Below are positions 11,448-19,147 of a stretch of 64,000 nt of DNA, piece after piece. The notes beneath the pieces were generated by a model. It was not told the DNA's origin, made no database searches, and worked only from the letters and a program-made list of their open reading frames with translations. Every line of letters begins with the position of its first letter. Positions within the stretch are counted from its first letter, which is position 1. Made by a program: the position numbers and the translations under genes. The DNA comes from Nocardia sp. XZ_19_385 (GTDB lineage Bacteria > Actinomycetota > Actinomycetes > Mycobacteriales > Mycobacteriaceae): assembly GCF_015355755.1 (NCBI RefSeq), contig NZ_JACVEE010000004.1, positions 372,001-436,000 on the forward strand. The letters are read 5' to 3'.

Positions 11448-11906
11448 GTGCGCTACGAAGAACTTGCCGAGGAGCCGTGCTCGATCACACGGCCGCTGGT
11501 GATCTTCGGCGACCGGTGGACGCTGCTGATCCTGAAATACGCCTTCGCCGGTATCCGGCGCTTCAACGCTTTCCAGAGTGCGCTCGGCATCTCGCGCGGG
11601 CGGCTGCAGGACCGCCTGGATCGGCTGCTCGAGCACGGCATCCTGGTGAAGCAGAAGGCCGCGGTCGGCGCCTACGAGGAGTATCGGCTCACTCCGAAGG
11701 GCCACGACATCTACCCGATCTTGATGGCCATCCGGGATTGGGGCGATACCTATATGGCGCCCGAGGGCCCGCCGGTGCACTACCGGCACCGCGAATGCAC
11801 CGGCGAAGCCCACATCAGACTCGAATGTGACTGCTGCGCAAAGGAAATCACTGCCCGCGAGGTGACCCCGGAGCCGGGGCCCGGACTCGGAGCGCGCGAT
11901 CTCTAG
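11448..11906 (+). CDS. HxlR-family transcriptional regulator
   Basis: 152 residues, GTG start. A winged-helix repressor or activator of the HxlR/YodB type: the conserved N-terminal cysteine (EEPCSITRPL), DRWTLLILKYAFAGIRRF, then LGISRGRLQDRLDRLLEHGIL as recognition helix and wing. After the DNA-binding domain comes a tail with CDCCAKEI, where extra cysteines could bind metal or sense oxidants. The stop overlaps the stop of the convergent nitroreductase gene by 4 bp. Such regulators often govern neighbouring nitroreductases or quinone stress genes, so this pair may be linked; that is inference. Confidence 0.88.
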   Translation: MRYEELAEEPCSITRPLVIFGDRWTLLILKYAFAGIRRFNAFQSALGISRGRLQDRLDRLLEHGILVKQKAAVGAYEEYRLTPKGHDIYPILMAIRDWGDTYMAPEGPPVHYRHRECTGEAHIRLECDCCAKEITAREVTPEPGPGLGARDL

Positions 11907-12595
11907 TCGTTCCGCCAGGTGACGACCTCGTCCAGTTCCGCGCGAGCGGTGCGGAAACCGTTGACCGGATGCTCGCCGTCGGGGTAGCCGAACGAGATTC
12001 CCGCGACGACCTTGCGATGCGCCGGAATCTCGAAGTGGCTGCGCAGGAACGGCGCGTAGGTCGCCAGCGCGGCCTGCGGCGTGGCCCCGAGCCCCAGGGC
12101 TTGCGCGCCGAGCAGGAAGTTTCCGATGTAGAGCCCGCAGTCCACCGCCCCGTAGACGCCGAGGTCGTCCTCGGTCGTGACGATCGCGACGTGTGGTGCG
12201 TCGAAGAGTTCGAAGTTGCGCACCATCTGCCGCATCGTCCCGGCCTGATCGCCCTTGACGACGCCGACGCTCTCGTACAGCTGTAGCCCGCACGCTTTCC
12301 GGCGGTCCCGGTACGCGCCCGTGTACTGCGCCGGGAACGGGAAATCCGGTTCCGCGCCGGCGGTCTGGATGTGTTCGAGCAGTTCCTTGCGGAATCGGTC
12401 GGTGCCGGCGCCCTCGGTCACCACGACCTGCCAGGGCTGGGTGTTGCACCAGGACGGGGAGCGCTGGGCCAGCCGCAGCAGCTGTTCGATGGTGGCGCGG
12501 GGGACCGGTTCGGGCCGGAACTGCCGGCAGGTCCAGCGATCGTCGAGAATCCGGGCCAAGGTGGCGAAGTCGCCGGTCTGGTCGTGGCCGGCCAT
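11903..12595 (-). CDS. Nitroreductase-family flavoprotein
   Basis: 230 residues. FMN-dependent NAD(P)H oxidoreductase fold. The N-terminal block DDRWTCRQFRPEPVPRATIE and QRSPSWCNTQPWQVVV match the FMN-binding motif of nitroreductases; GLGATPQAALATY and the C-terminal GISFGYPDGEHPVNGFRT complete the pattern. Substrate is unknown (nitroaromatics, quinones or flavin). Start ATG at 12595 has an AGGGGTGGG ribosome site; an in-frame ATG at 12643 would add 16 non-conserved residues. Convergent with the HxlR regulator. Confidence 0.88.
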   Translation of the reverse strand: MAGHDQTGDFATLARILDDRWTCRQFRPEPVPRATIEQLLRLAQRSPSWCNTQPWQVVVTEGAGTDRFRKELLEHIQTAGAEPDFPFPAQYTGAYRDRRKACGLQLYESVGVVKGDQAGTMRQMVRNFELFDAPHVAIVTTEDDLGVYGAVDCGLYIGNFLLGAQALGLGATPQAALATYAPFLRSHFEIPAHRKVVAGISFGYPDGEHPVNGFRTARAELDEVVTWRND

Positions 12596-13177
12596 GGGCC
12601 CACCCCTCTGCGTCTTCCCGGCCAGGCCGGGATCTGGTTCCATTTCGAGACTGACCGTAGCAGTCCCGGTCTCGTTCCGGAACCCCCAGTTCGTCTGTCC
12701 GGCTGCGTTTTTCGGAGCGATGCAGTTCGGGGGAAAGACATTAGCTGGAGGTGTGCGAAATCGTCCGTCTAATGCAAAGAGTTGCATCGATGTAATTCCA
12801 TCGACAGATGTTTGAGCACGGTCTAAACTGCCCGGCTTTCAAATATCAATAATGTCATTCAGAGGTGCACGAATGAATCGCATTATCCGGATAATTAGCC
12901 GCTCAGGACAACATTCATGACTGTTCAGACACTGCATGGTGCACGCCCCAGTTGCCGGAAACCGTCGCATTGCAGCGGGTTTCGATGCATTCTTATGTGC
13001 TTCCTATAAGCGAAACACAACGTCAGGTTGCGGAATGTTGGCCAAAACGTTTCCTGGACACGGACTTTATCTGTGTTTGAATGGCCGAGTGCGCAATCAG
13101 ATTTTCAGTAATTTCTCAAATGCCCAGCGATGGGGGATGCGGGCAAAGGCCGGGACAAACTGATCAATGGAGGCATC
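12596..13177. other. Long, AT-rich intergenic region upstream of the repeat-protein operon
   Basis: This 582-bp stretch lacks a convincing gene. From about 12780 to 13130 it is much richer in A and T than its surroundings. A perfect 14-bp palindrome lies at 12882-12895 and a ribosome site GGAGG at the very end. Small open frames here (for example 12936-13163) have no ribosome site or family features. It probably holds the promoter and a long 5' leader for the gene at 13178. Confidence 0.6.
12882..12895. promoter_or_regulatory. 14-bp palindrome, candidate operator
   Basis: ATTATCCGGATAAT is a perfect palindrome in the AT-rich region about 283 bp upstream of the repeat-protein gene. In a roughly 68% GC genome such an AT-rich palindrome is unlikely by chance and has the form of a dimeric regulator site. 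No specific regulator can be named. Confidence 0.45.
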
Positions 13178-16100
13178 ATGGCCAACAGCGAACGTCGTAA
13201 GCCGCCCAGTGAACCGATGCGTGCAGTCGACAAGGTGGTGGACCGTCCCTACACCGTGGAGCGACTGGTCGAGCAGCCGGTCGAGCGGGTCGTCGACAAG
13301 CCGGTGCAGATGGAACGGGTGATCGAGCGGTTGGTCGTCGACACCGTCGATCAGGTGGTGGACAAGCCGGCCCGCGTCAGCCGCATGGTGGAGCGCCCGG
13401 TGGTCACCGTGACCGACGACGTCCGCGAGAAGCAGGTCAAGATCAGCCGGGTGGTGGAGAAGCCGCGCGTCACCGTCACCGATCAGGTTGTGGACAAGCC
13501 GGTTTCGGTAACCCGGCGAGTCGAGAAGCCCGTGGTGAAGATGACCGATCAGGTCATCGAGAAGCCGGTCACCGTGACCCGCACGACCGAGAAGCCGGTT
13601 GTGAAGGTGGCGGACAAGGTGATCGAGAAGCCGGTCACCGTGACCCGCACGACCGAGAAGCCGGTTGTGACGGTGACCGACAAGGTGATCGACCGCCCGG
13701 TGAACGTGACTCGCACGACCGAGAAGCCCCGCGTCACCGTCACCGACCAGGTCATCGAGAAGCCGATCAAGGCGACCCGCACGACCGAGCAGCCGCGGGT
13801 GACCATCACCGATCAGGTTGTCGAGAAGCCGTACAACGTCACGCGCACCACCGAGCAGCCCCGCGTGACCGTCACCGATCAGGTGGTGGACAAACCGATT
13901 CGGGCCACGCGCCGAATCGAGAAGCCGGTCGTGACGGTGACCGATCAGGTCGTCGAGAAGCCGATGACGGTGGGCCGCCGGATCGAGAAGCCGGTCGTGA
14001 CCGTCCGCGATCAGGTGGTGGACAAGCCGGTCACCGTGACCCGCCGGATCGAGAAGCCGAACGTGACGGTGACCGATCAGGTCGTCGACAAGCCGATGAC
14101 GGTGAGCCGCCGGATCGAGAAGCCCGTCGTGACGATGACCGATCAGGTCGTCGAGATGCCGGTCAACGTCAACCGGAAGATCGAGAAGCCGCGCGTCACC
14201 GTCACCGATCAGGTGGTGGACAAGCCGATGACGGTGGGTCGCCGGATCGAGAAGCCGGTGGTCACGGTGACGGATCAGGTTGTGGACAAGCCGGTTTCGG
14301 TGTCGCGCCGGATCGAGAAGCCGGTGGTCACGGTGACCGATCAGGTAATCGATAAGCCGTACAAGGCAACTCGCACGACCGAGCAGCCGCGCGTCTCCGT
14401 GCAGGATCAGGTCGTCGAGAAGCCGATGACCGCCACCCGCCGGATCGAGAAGCCGGTGGTCACGGTGACCGATCAGGTTGTGGACAAGCCGGTTTCGGTG
14501 TCGCGCCGGATCGAGAAGCCGGTAGTGACGGTGACCGATCAGGTGGTCGAGAAGCCGATGACGGTGGGTCGCCGGATCGAGAAGCCGGTTGTCACGGTGA
14601 CCGATCAGGTGGTCGAGAAGCCGATGACGGTGGGTCGCCGGATCGAGAAGCCGGTCGTCACCATGACCGATCAGGTTGTGGACAAGCCGGTCAACATCAC
14701 CCGCCACATCGAGAAGCCGACCGTCACGATGACCGACAAGGTCACCAACAAGGCGGTCGAGCTCGAGCGCCGCATCGAACAGCCGGTGGTCAGCATCGTC
14801 GACAAGATCTCCAACAAGCCCGTCGAGGTGCAGCGCCTCGTCGAGAAGCTGGTCGTCAACATCGTCGACAACGTGCAGAACCGCCCGGTCGAGGTGCAGC
14901 GCCTCGTCGAGAAGTTGATGGTCGACATCAAGGACAACGTCGTCACCAAGCCGGTCACCATCGAACGCCGGGTGGAGAAGCCCGTCGTCAACGTGGTCGA
15001 CAAGGTGGTCGAGGTACCCGTGCAGAAGTTCGTGGAGCGGGTCGTCGAGAAGCCGGTCGAGAAGATCATCGAGCGGGTCGTGGAGAAGCCGGTCGAGAAG
15101 GTGGTCGAGAAGATCATCGAGGTTCCGGTCGAGCGCATCGTCTACAAGACGGTGGAGAAGCCGGTCACCCGGACCGTCGAGCTGATGGTCGAGAAGCCGG
15201 TGATCAAGACCGTCGAGGTGCCGCGCGAGATCGTGGTCGAGAACATCGTCCAGCGCCCGGTCGAGAAGGTCGTCGACCGTGTCGTCGAGAGCGTGGTCGA
15301 GAAGCCGAACATCATCGAGAAGACGATCGAGCGTCCGGTGGACAAGGTCGTCGAGCGGACCGTGGAGAAGCCGCACATCATCGAGAAGCTCGTCGAGAAG
15401 CCAGTCGACCGTGTCGTCGAGCGGATGGTGGAGAAGCCGAACATCATCGAGAAGGTGATCGACCGGCCCGTCGAGCGCATGGTGCAGAAGGTCGTCGAGA
15501 AGCTCAACGTGGTGGAGAAGGTTGTCGACCGGCCCGTGGACAAGGTGGTCGAGCGGGTGGTGGAGAAGCCGAACATCATCGAGCGCACCATCGACAAGGT
15601 CGTCGACCGCATCGTCGAACGAGTTGTGGAGCGGCCGAACATCATCGAGAAGACTGTCGAGCGTCCCGTCGACAAGGTCGTCGAGCGCATGGTGGAGAAG
15701 CCAAACATCATCGAGAAGGTTGTCGATCGTCCGGTCGACAAGGTGATCGAGCGGGTGGTGGAGAAGCCCAACATCATCGAGAAGACCATCGATCGCCCGG
15801 TCGATCACGTCGTGGAGAAGGTCGTCACCACACCCAACATCGTCGAGAAGACGGTGAACCGTCAGGTCGATCAGGTGGTGGAGAAGGTTGTCACCAGCCC
15901 GAACGTGGTGGAGAAGGTGGTCAACCGCAACGTCGATCAGGTGGTGGAGCGGGTTGTCGAGACGCCGAACATCATCGAGAAGACCATCGATCGTCCGGTG
16001 GACAAGGTGGTGGAGCGGGTCGTCGAGAAGCCGAACATCATCGAGCGCACCATCGATCGCCCGGTCGACAAGATCGTCGAGCGCGTTGTCGAGAAGCCGA

Positions 16101-17437
16101 ACATCATCGAGAAGACCATCGATCGCCCCGTCGACAAGATCGTCGAGCGGGTGATGGAGAAGCCCAACATCATCGAGAGGACCATCGATCGTCCGGTCGA
16201 CAAGATTGTCGAGCGGGTGGTCGAGAAGCCGAACATCATCGAGAAGACGATCGATCGTCCGGTGGACAAGGTGGTGGAGCGGGTCGTCGAGAAGCCGAAC
16301 ATCATCGAGAAGACGATCGACCGTCCGGTGGACAAGATCGTCGAACGGGTCGTGGAGACCCCGAACATCATCGAGAAGATCGTGGACCGGCGGGCCGACC
16401 AGATCGTGGAGAAGGTCGTCACCCACCCGAACGTGATCGAGAAGGTGGTGAACCGGCAGGCCGATCAGGTGGTGGAGAAGGTTGTCACCAACCCGAACAT
16501 CATCGAGAAGACGGTCAACCGCAACGTCGACCAGGTGGTCGAAACCGTTGTCACCAACCCGAACATCATCGAGAAGACGGTCAACCGCAACGTCGACCAG
16601 GTCGTGGAAACCGTTGTCACCAACCCGAATGTGATCGAGAAGGTGGTCAACCGCAACGTCGATCAGGTGGTGGAGAAGGTCGTCACCAACCCCAACGTGG
16701 TCGAGAAGACGGTGAATCGTCAGGTCGATCAGGTGGTGGAAAAGGTTGTGGAACAGCCGAACATCATCGAGAAGACCATCGATCGCCCGGTCGACAAGGT
16801 GGTGGAACGGATGGTCGAGAAGCCGAACATCATCGAGAAGGTGATCGATCGCCCGGTCGACAAGGTCGTCGAGAAGATCGTCGAGCGGCCCAAGATCGTG
16901 GAGAAGACCATCGAGAAGCCGGTCGAGAAGGTGCTCGAGAAGACCATCCAGGTCCCGCGTCTGGTCGAGAAGGTCGTCGAGAAGCAGGTCGACGTCCTGG
17001 CCGAGCGGATCGTCGAGAAGCCGGTCGAGACCATCGTCGAGAAGATCGTCGAGCGGCCGGTCTACGTCGAGGTCGAGAAGATCGTCGAGAAGCCGGTCGA
17101 AAAGATCGTTGAGGTTGTCGTCGAAAAGCCGGTGCTGGTGCACAAATACGTGGAGAAGCCGGTCGAGCGGGTCGTGGAACACGGCCAGGAGACCGTCACC
17201 ACCGTTGTGCACGAGGACAAGGGCTCGGCGCGGGAGGTGCGGGCTGTGGTTCGTGAAGGTGGCGAACCGCGCGACGAGAAGTTCATCGAGCGTCGCACCG
17301 GCAAGCACCCCGTCGACGGCATCCTCGGCAAGGCGTCCGATGTCCTGCCGGGTGAGGAACTCGTCCAGGATCCGCGTTCCGAGCAGAAGGGACGCGATCG
17401 TGACGACGCCGATCGGGATCATCGCCAGCGTCACTGA
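13178..17437 (+). CDS. Giant 22-residue tandem-repeat protein, family not recognised
   Basis: 1,419 residues, of which about residues 17-1335 are tandem 22-residue units, themselves two 11-residue halves with a proline in each. Region A (to about residue 520) uses units like TVTDQVVDKPVSVSRRIEKP; a mixed zone follows; region B (about 704-1240) uses EKPNIIEKTIDRPVDKVVER with a variant NPNIIEKTVNRNVDQVVE. There is no Cys or Trp, and only two Phe. Val/Ile alternate with balanced Glu/Asp and Lys/Arg. No signal peptide or membrane segment is seen, so it is predicted cytosolic. A non-repetitive charged tail of about 85 residues follows. Start ATG at 13178 has GGAGG 4 nt upstream. The opposite strand is also open for 1,470 codons, but third codon positions on this strand are almost always G or C. 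First gene of an operon with the LGFP protein. Function unknown; scaffold, fibre or lipid-surface binding are guesses. Confidence 0.85.
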   Translation: MANSERRKPPSEPMRAVDKVVDRPYTVERLVEQPVERVVDKPVQMERVIERLVVDTVDQVVDKPARVSRMVERPVVTVTDDVREKQVKISRVVEKPRVTVTDQVVDKPVSVTRRVEKPVVKMTDQVIEKPVTVTRTTEKPVVKVADKVIEKPVTVTRTTEKPVVTVTDKVIDRPVNVTRTTEKPRVTVTDQVIEKPIKATRTTEQPRVTITDQVVEKPYNVTRTTEQPRVTVTDQVVDKPIRATRRIEKPVVTVTDQVVEKPMTVGRRIEKPVVTVRDQVVDKPVTVTRRIEKPNVTVTDQVVDKPMTVSRRIEKPVVTMTDQVVEMPVNVNRKIEKPRVTVTDQVVDKPMTVGRRIEKPVVTVTDQVVDKPVSVSRRIEKPVVTVTDQVIDKPYKATRTTEQPRVSVQDQVVEKPMTATRRIEKPVVTVTDQVVDKPVSVSRRIEKPVVTVTDQVVEKPMTVGRRIEKPVVTVTDQVVEKPMTVGRRIEKPVVTMTDQVVDKPVNITRHIEKPTVTMTDKVTNKAVELERRIEQPVVSIVDKISNKPVEVQRLVEKLVVNIVDNVQNRPVEVQRLVEKLMVDIKDNVVTKPVTIERRVEKPVVNVVDKVVEVPVQKFVERVVEKPVEKIIERVVEKPVEKVVEKIIEVPVERIVYKTVEKPVTRTVELMVEKPVIKTVEVPREIVVENIVQRPVEKVVDRVVESVVEKPNIIEKTIERPVDKVVERTVEKPHIIEKLVEKPVDRVVERMVEKPNIIEKVIDRPVERMVQKVVEKLNVVEKVVDRPVDKVVERVVEKPNIIERTIDKVVDRIVERVVERPNIIEKTVERPVDKVVERMVEKPNIIEKVVDRPVDKVIERVVEKPNIIEKTIDRPVDHVVEKVVTTPNIVEKTVNRQVDQVVEKVVTSPNVVEKVVNRNVDQVVERVVETPNIIEKTIDRPVDKVVERVVEKPNIIERTIDRPVDKIVERVVEKPNIIEKTIDRPVDKIVERVMEKPNIIERTIDRPVDKIVERVVEKPNIIEKTIDRPVDKVVERVVEKPNIIEKTIDRPVDKIVERVVETPNIIEKIVDRRADQIVEKVVTHPNVIEKVVNRQADQVVEKVVTNPNIIEKTVNRNVDQVVETVVTNPNIIEKTVNRNVDQVVETVVTNPNVIEKVVNRNVDQVVEKVVTNPNVVEKTVNRQVDQVVEKVVEQPNIIEKTIDRPVDKVVERMVEKPNIIEKVIDRPVDKVVEKIVERPKIVEKTIEKPVEKVLEKTIQVPRLVEKVVEKQVDVLAERIVEKPVETIVEKIVERPVYVEVEKIVEKPVEKIVEVVVEKPVLVHKYVEKPVERVVEHGQETVTTVVHEDKGSAREVRAVVREGGEPRDEKFIERRTGKHPVDGILGKASDVLPGEELVQDPRSEQKGRDRDDADRDHRQRH
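13230..17190 (+). repeat. 66-bp coding tandem repeat array, about 60 units
   Basis: The array inside the giant gene has a 66-bp period. Neighbouring copies at about 14524-14655 are nearly identical at nucleotide level, pointing to recent duplication or homogenisation, while distant units differ more. Three blocks with distinct consensus follow one another (about 13230-14740, 14740-15290 and 15290-16900), then a variable end. Such an array should vary in length between strains and may be collapsed in short-read assemblies. Confidence 0.9.
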
Positions 17438-17495
17438 CGATCCCTGCACGGCCGACAGAAGACACATCCGCAACCCTTTACAAAGGAGTTTGGTG

Positions 17496-18752
17496 ATGTC
17501 CGATTGCACGCAGTTCTATCCCGCAGCAACGGTTCTCGGTGAACGCAAGGATTGGCGTGCGCGTGGTGTCGCACTCGGCGCCATGGCCCTGCTCGGTTCC
17601 GGTGCGCTGCTCGGCGCGGCCCCGTTCGCCTCAGCCCAAGAGGTGTCGGCGGAGGCCAACCAGCAGATCGATGCTCGCTACTCCGATTTCGGTGGCGCCG
17701 GCTCCTTCTGTGGTCAGCCCACCGGTGCGGCCACCGCGGTCGCCGGTGGCGCCATGCGCGCCTACCAGGGCTGCAGCGTCTACTACTCGGCCGATACCGG
17801 GGCGAAGGTGATGTACGGCGACATCCTGGCGAAGTACCAGGCGATGGGCGGCCCGGAGGGTTCGCTGGGCTTCCCGACCAATGACGAGAGCGGCACCGGC
17901 GACGGTGTCGGCCGCTTCAACAACTTCGCCAAGGAAGGTGGCGCGGCCGTCTATTGGAGCCCGACCAATGGTGCGCACGTCGTAGAGGGCAAGGTCCTCG
18001 ATGCCTGGCGGGCCAGCGGTGGTGTGGCCGGCCCGTTCGGCTACCCGACCGCCGACATGACCGACGCCAACGGCGTGATGACCGGCATGTTCGCCGGCCC
18101 GGCCGGAACCGAGATCCAGTGGTCGGAGGCCAACGGCACCGTCACCGTCCCCGCTGATCTGGCCGCGACCCTGCCCGGGTTCAAGGCCGGGGCGCCGAAT
18201 ATGGAGGCGCCGGCCGTGCCGCCGGCGCCCAATATGCCCAACGCGCCCGACCCCATCCCCGACATGTCCGCGCCGACCGCGAACACGGATACGTCCTCGG
18301 GCATCAACAGGTGGTGGGGCGTCCCGATCGGCCTGGCCATCACCGCGGTCGCCGGTGCCCTGCTCGGCCTGATGGGTCGTCGACCGGCCACCACGACCCG
18401 CATGGATCGCCCGGTCGCGACCAGGCCCGTGCAGACCCGGACCGCCACGACCCGGGCGCCCGAGCCGCCGAAGTACAACGCGCCGCCGCGGCCGGAGTAC
18501 AAGGCTCCGCGGGTGGACGTGCCCAAGACCCAGCCGTGGACCACGGCCCGCCCGGCCTACGAAGCCCCCAAGCCGGCGACCCCGCCGCGCATGGTGGAAC
18601 GCGAGCACGATGTGCCGCCGATGACGACCGGGCGTCATGCGTTCGTCGACGACAAGAACACCGACGACATGACGGTCACCTACGAGAACAACGCGGTCGG
18701 CGCCAACCAGCGCAGCCGGGAAGACAAGAGCGATTCCGATCCGACCCGCTAG
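17496..18752 (+). CDS. LGFP-repeat exported protein with C-terminal membrane anchor
   Basis: 418 residues. An N-terminal signal sequence after a 24-residue charged leader ends near ASAQEV (cleavage about residue 47). The exported domain (about 50-200) carries LGFP-type repeats: SLGFPTNDE, PFGYPTADM and a degenerate copy around FCGQPTGAA, with two cysteines that could pair. LGFP repeats are known from mycolate-containing bacteria and are thought to bind the cell-wall skeleton. A Pro-rich linker leads to one transmembrane helix (about 272-295, RWWGVPIGLAI onward) ending in RR, then a basic, proline-rich tail of about 120 residues, probably cytoplasmic. GGAG lies 8 nt before the ATG. Only 58 bp separate it from the giant repeat gene, so its tail could meet that protein; inference. 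Confidence 0.85.
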   Translation: MSDCTQFYPAATVLGERKDWRARGVALGAMALLGSGALLGAAPFASAQEVSAEANQQIDARYSDFGGAGSFCGQPTGAATAVAGGAMRAYQGCSVYYSADTGAKVMYGDILAKYQAMGGPEGSLGFPTNDESGTGDGVGRFNNFAKEGGAAVYWSPTNGAHVVEGKVLDAWRASGGVAGPFGYPTADMTDANGVMTGMFAGPAGTEIQWSEANGTVTVPADLAATLPGFKAGAPNMEAPAVPPAPNMPNAPDPIPDMSAPTANTDTSSGINRWWGVPIGLAITAVAGALLGLMGRRPATTTRMDRPVATRPVQTRTATTRAPEPPKYNAPPRPEYKAPRVDVPKTQPWTTARPAYEAPKPATPPRMVEREHDVPPMTTGRHAFVDDKNTDDMTVTYENNAVGANQRSREDKSDSDPTR

Positions 18753-18782
18753 ATTCACCAATCCGATTAGGAGGGAACAGCA

Positions 18783-19049
18783 ATGGAATGGATCCTGGGA
18801 CTTCTAGCTGGACTGGTCGGCGGTAACCTCGCCGGCGCCAAGAGCAACCTCGGTATGGCCGGCAACAGCGCCCTCGGCGCCGTCGGCGGTGGCATCACCG
18901 GTGCCATCATCCAAGCGGCCACCAGCAGCGGCCTGGACTTCGGTCAGGTACTCGGCCAGGTCGCCGGTGGTGGTGTGGTCGGTGCGATCGTGACCGCGGT
19001 CGGTGCGATGATCACCCGCGGTCGTGGTACCGGTACCCACACTCGCTGA
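18783..19049 (+). CDS. Small glycine-rich membrane protein
   Basis: 88 residues with a strong AGGAGGG ribosome site before the ATG. Two to three short hydrophobic, Gly/Ala-rich segments (about 3-18, 28-48, 57-79) recall the small GlsB/YeaQ-like or glycine-zipper membrane proteins; the C-terminus is Arg/Gly/Thr. It begins 30 bp after the LGFP gene and is the last gene before a strong terminator, so it belongs to the same transcript. Glycine zippers can oligomerise in membranes, which would suit a pore or anchor role, but nothing shows this directly. Confidence 0.78.
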   Translation: MEWILGLLAGLVGGNLAGAKSNLGMAGNSALGAVGGGITGAIIQAATSSGLDFGQVLGQVAGGGVVGAIVTAVGAMITRGRGTGTHTR

Positions 19050-19061
19050 TCACCATTGACG

Positions 19062-19101
19062 GCATCGGCGCGCCCGTGACATCGCACGGGCGCGCCGATG
19101 C
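19062..19101 (+). terminator. Terminator after the repeat-protein/LGFP operon
   Basis: GCATCGGCGCGCCCGTG and CACGGGCGCGCCGATGC form a perfect 17-bp stem with a 6-nt loop, then TCGTTTCC. It lies 12 bp after the small membrane protein and supports a three-gene transcription unit from 13178 to 19049. Confidence 0.88.
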
Positions 19102-19147
19102 TCGTTTCCTATCGGAATCGCCGCGCCACTGGGGCACAATCCCAGCC

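Noticed and set aside
12936..13163. 75-codon frame before the giant repeat gene
   Set aside because: No ribosome site, overlaps the true leader and resembles no protein.
13230..17190. Repeat array as a CRISPR locus
   Set aside because: Repeats are contiguous 66-bp coding units without unique spacers; no cas genes are present.
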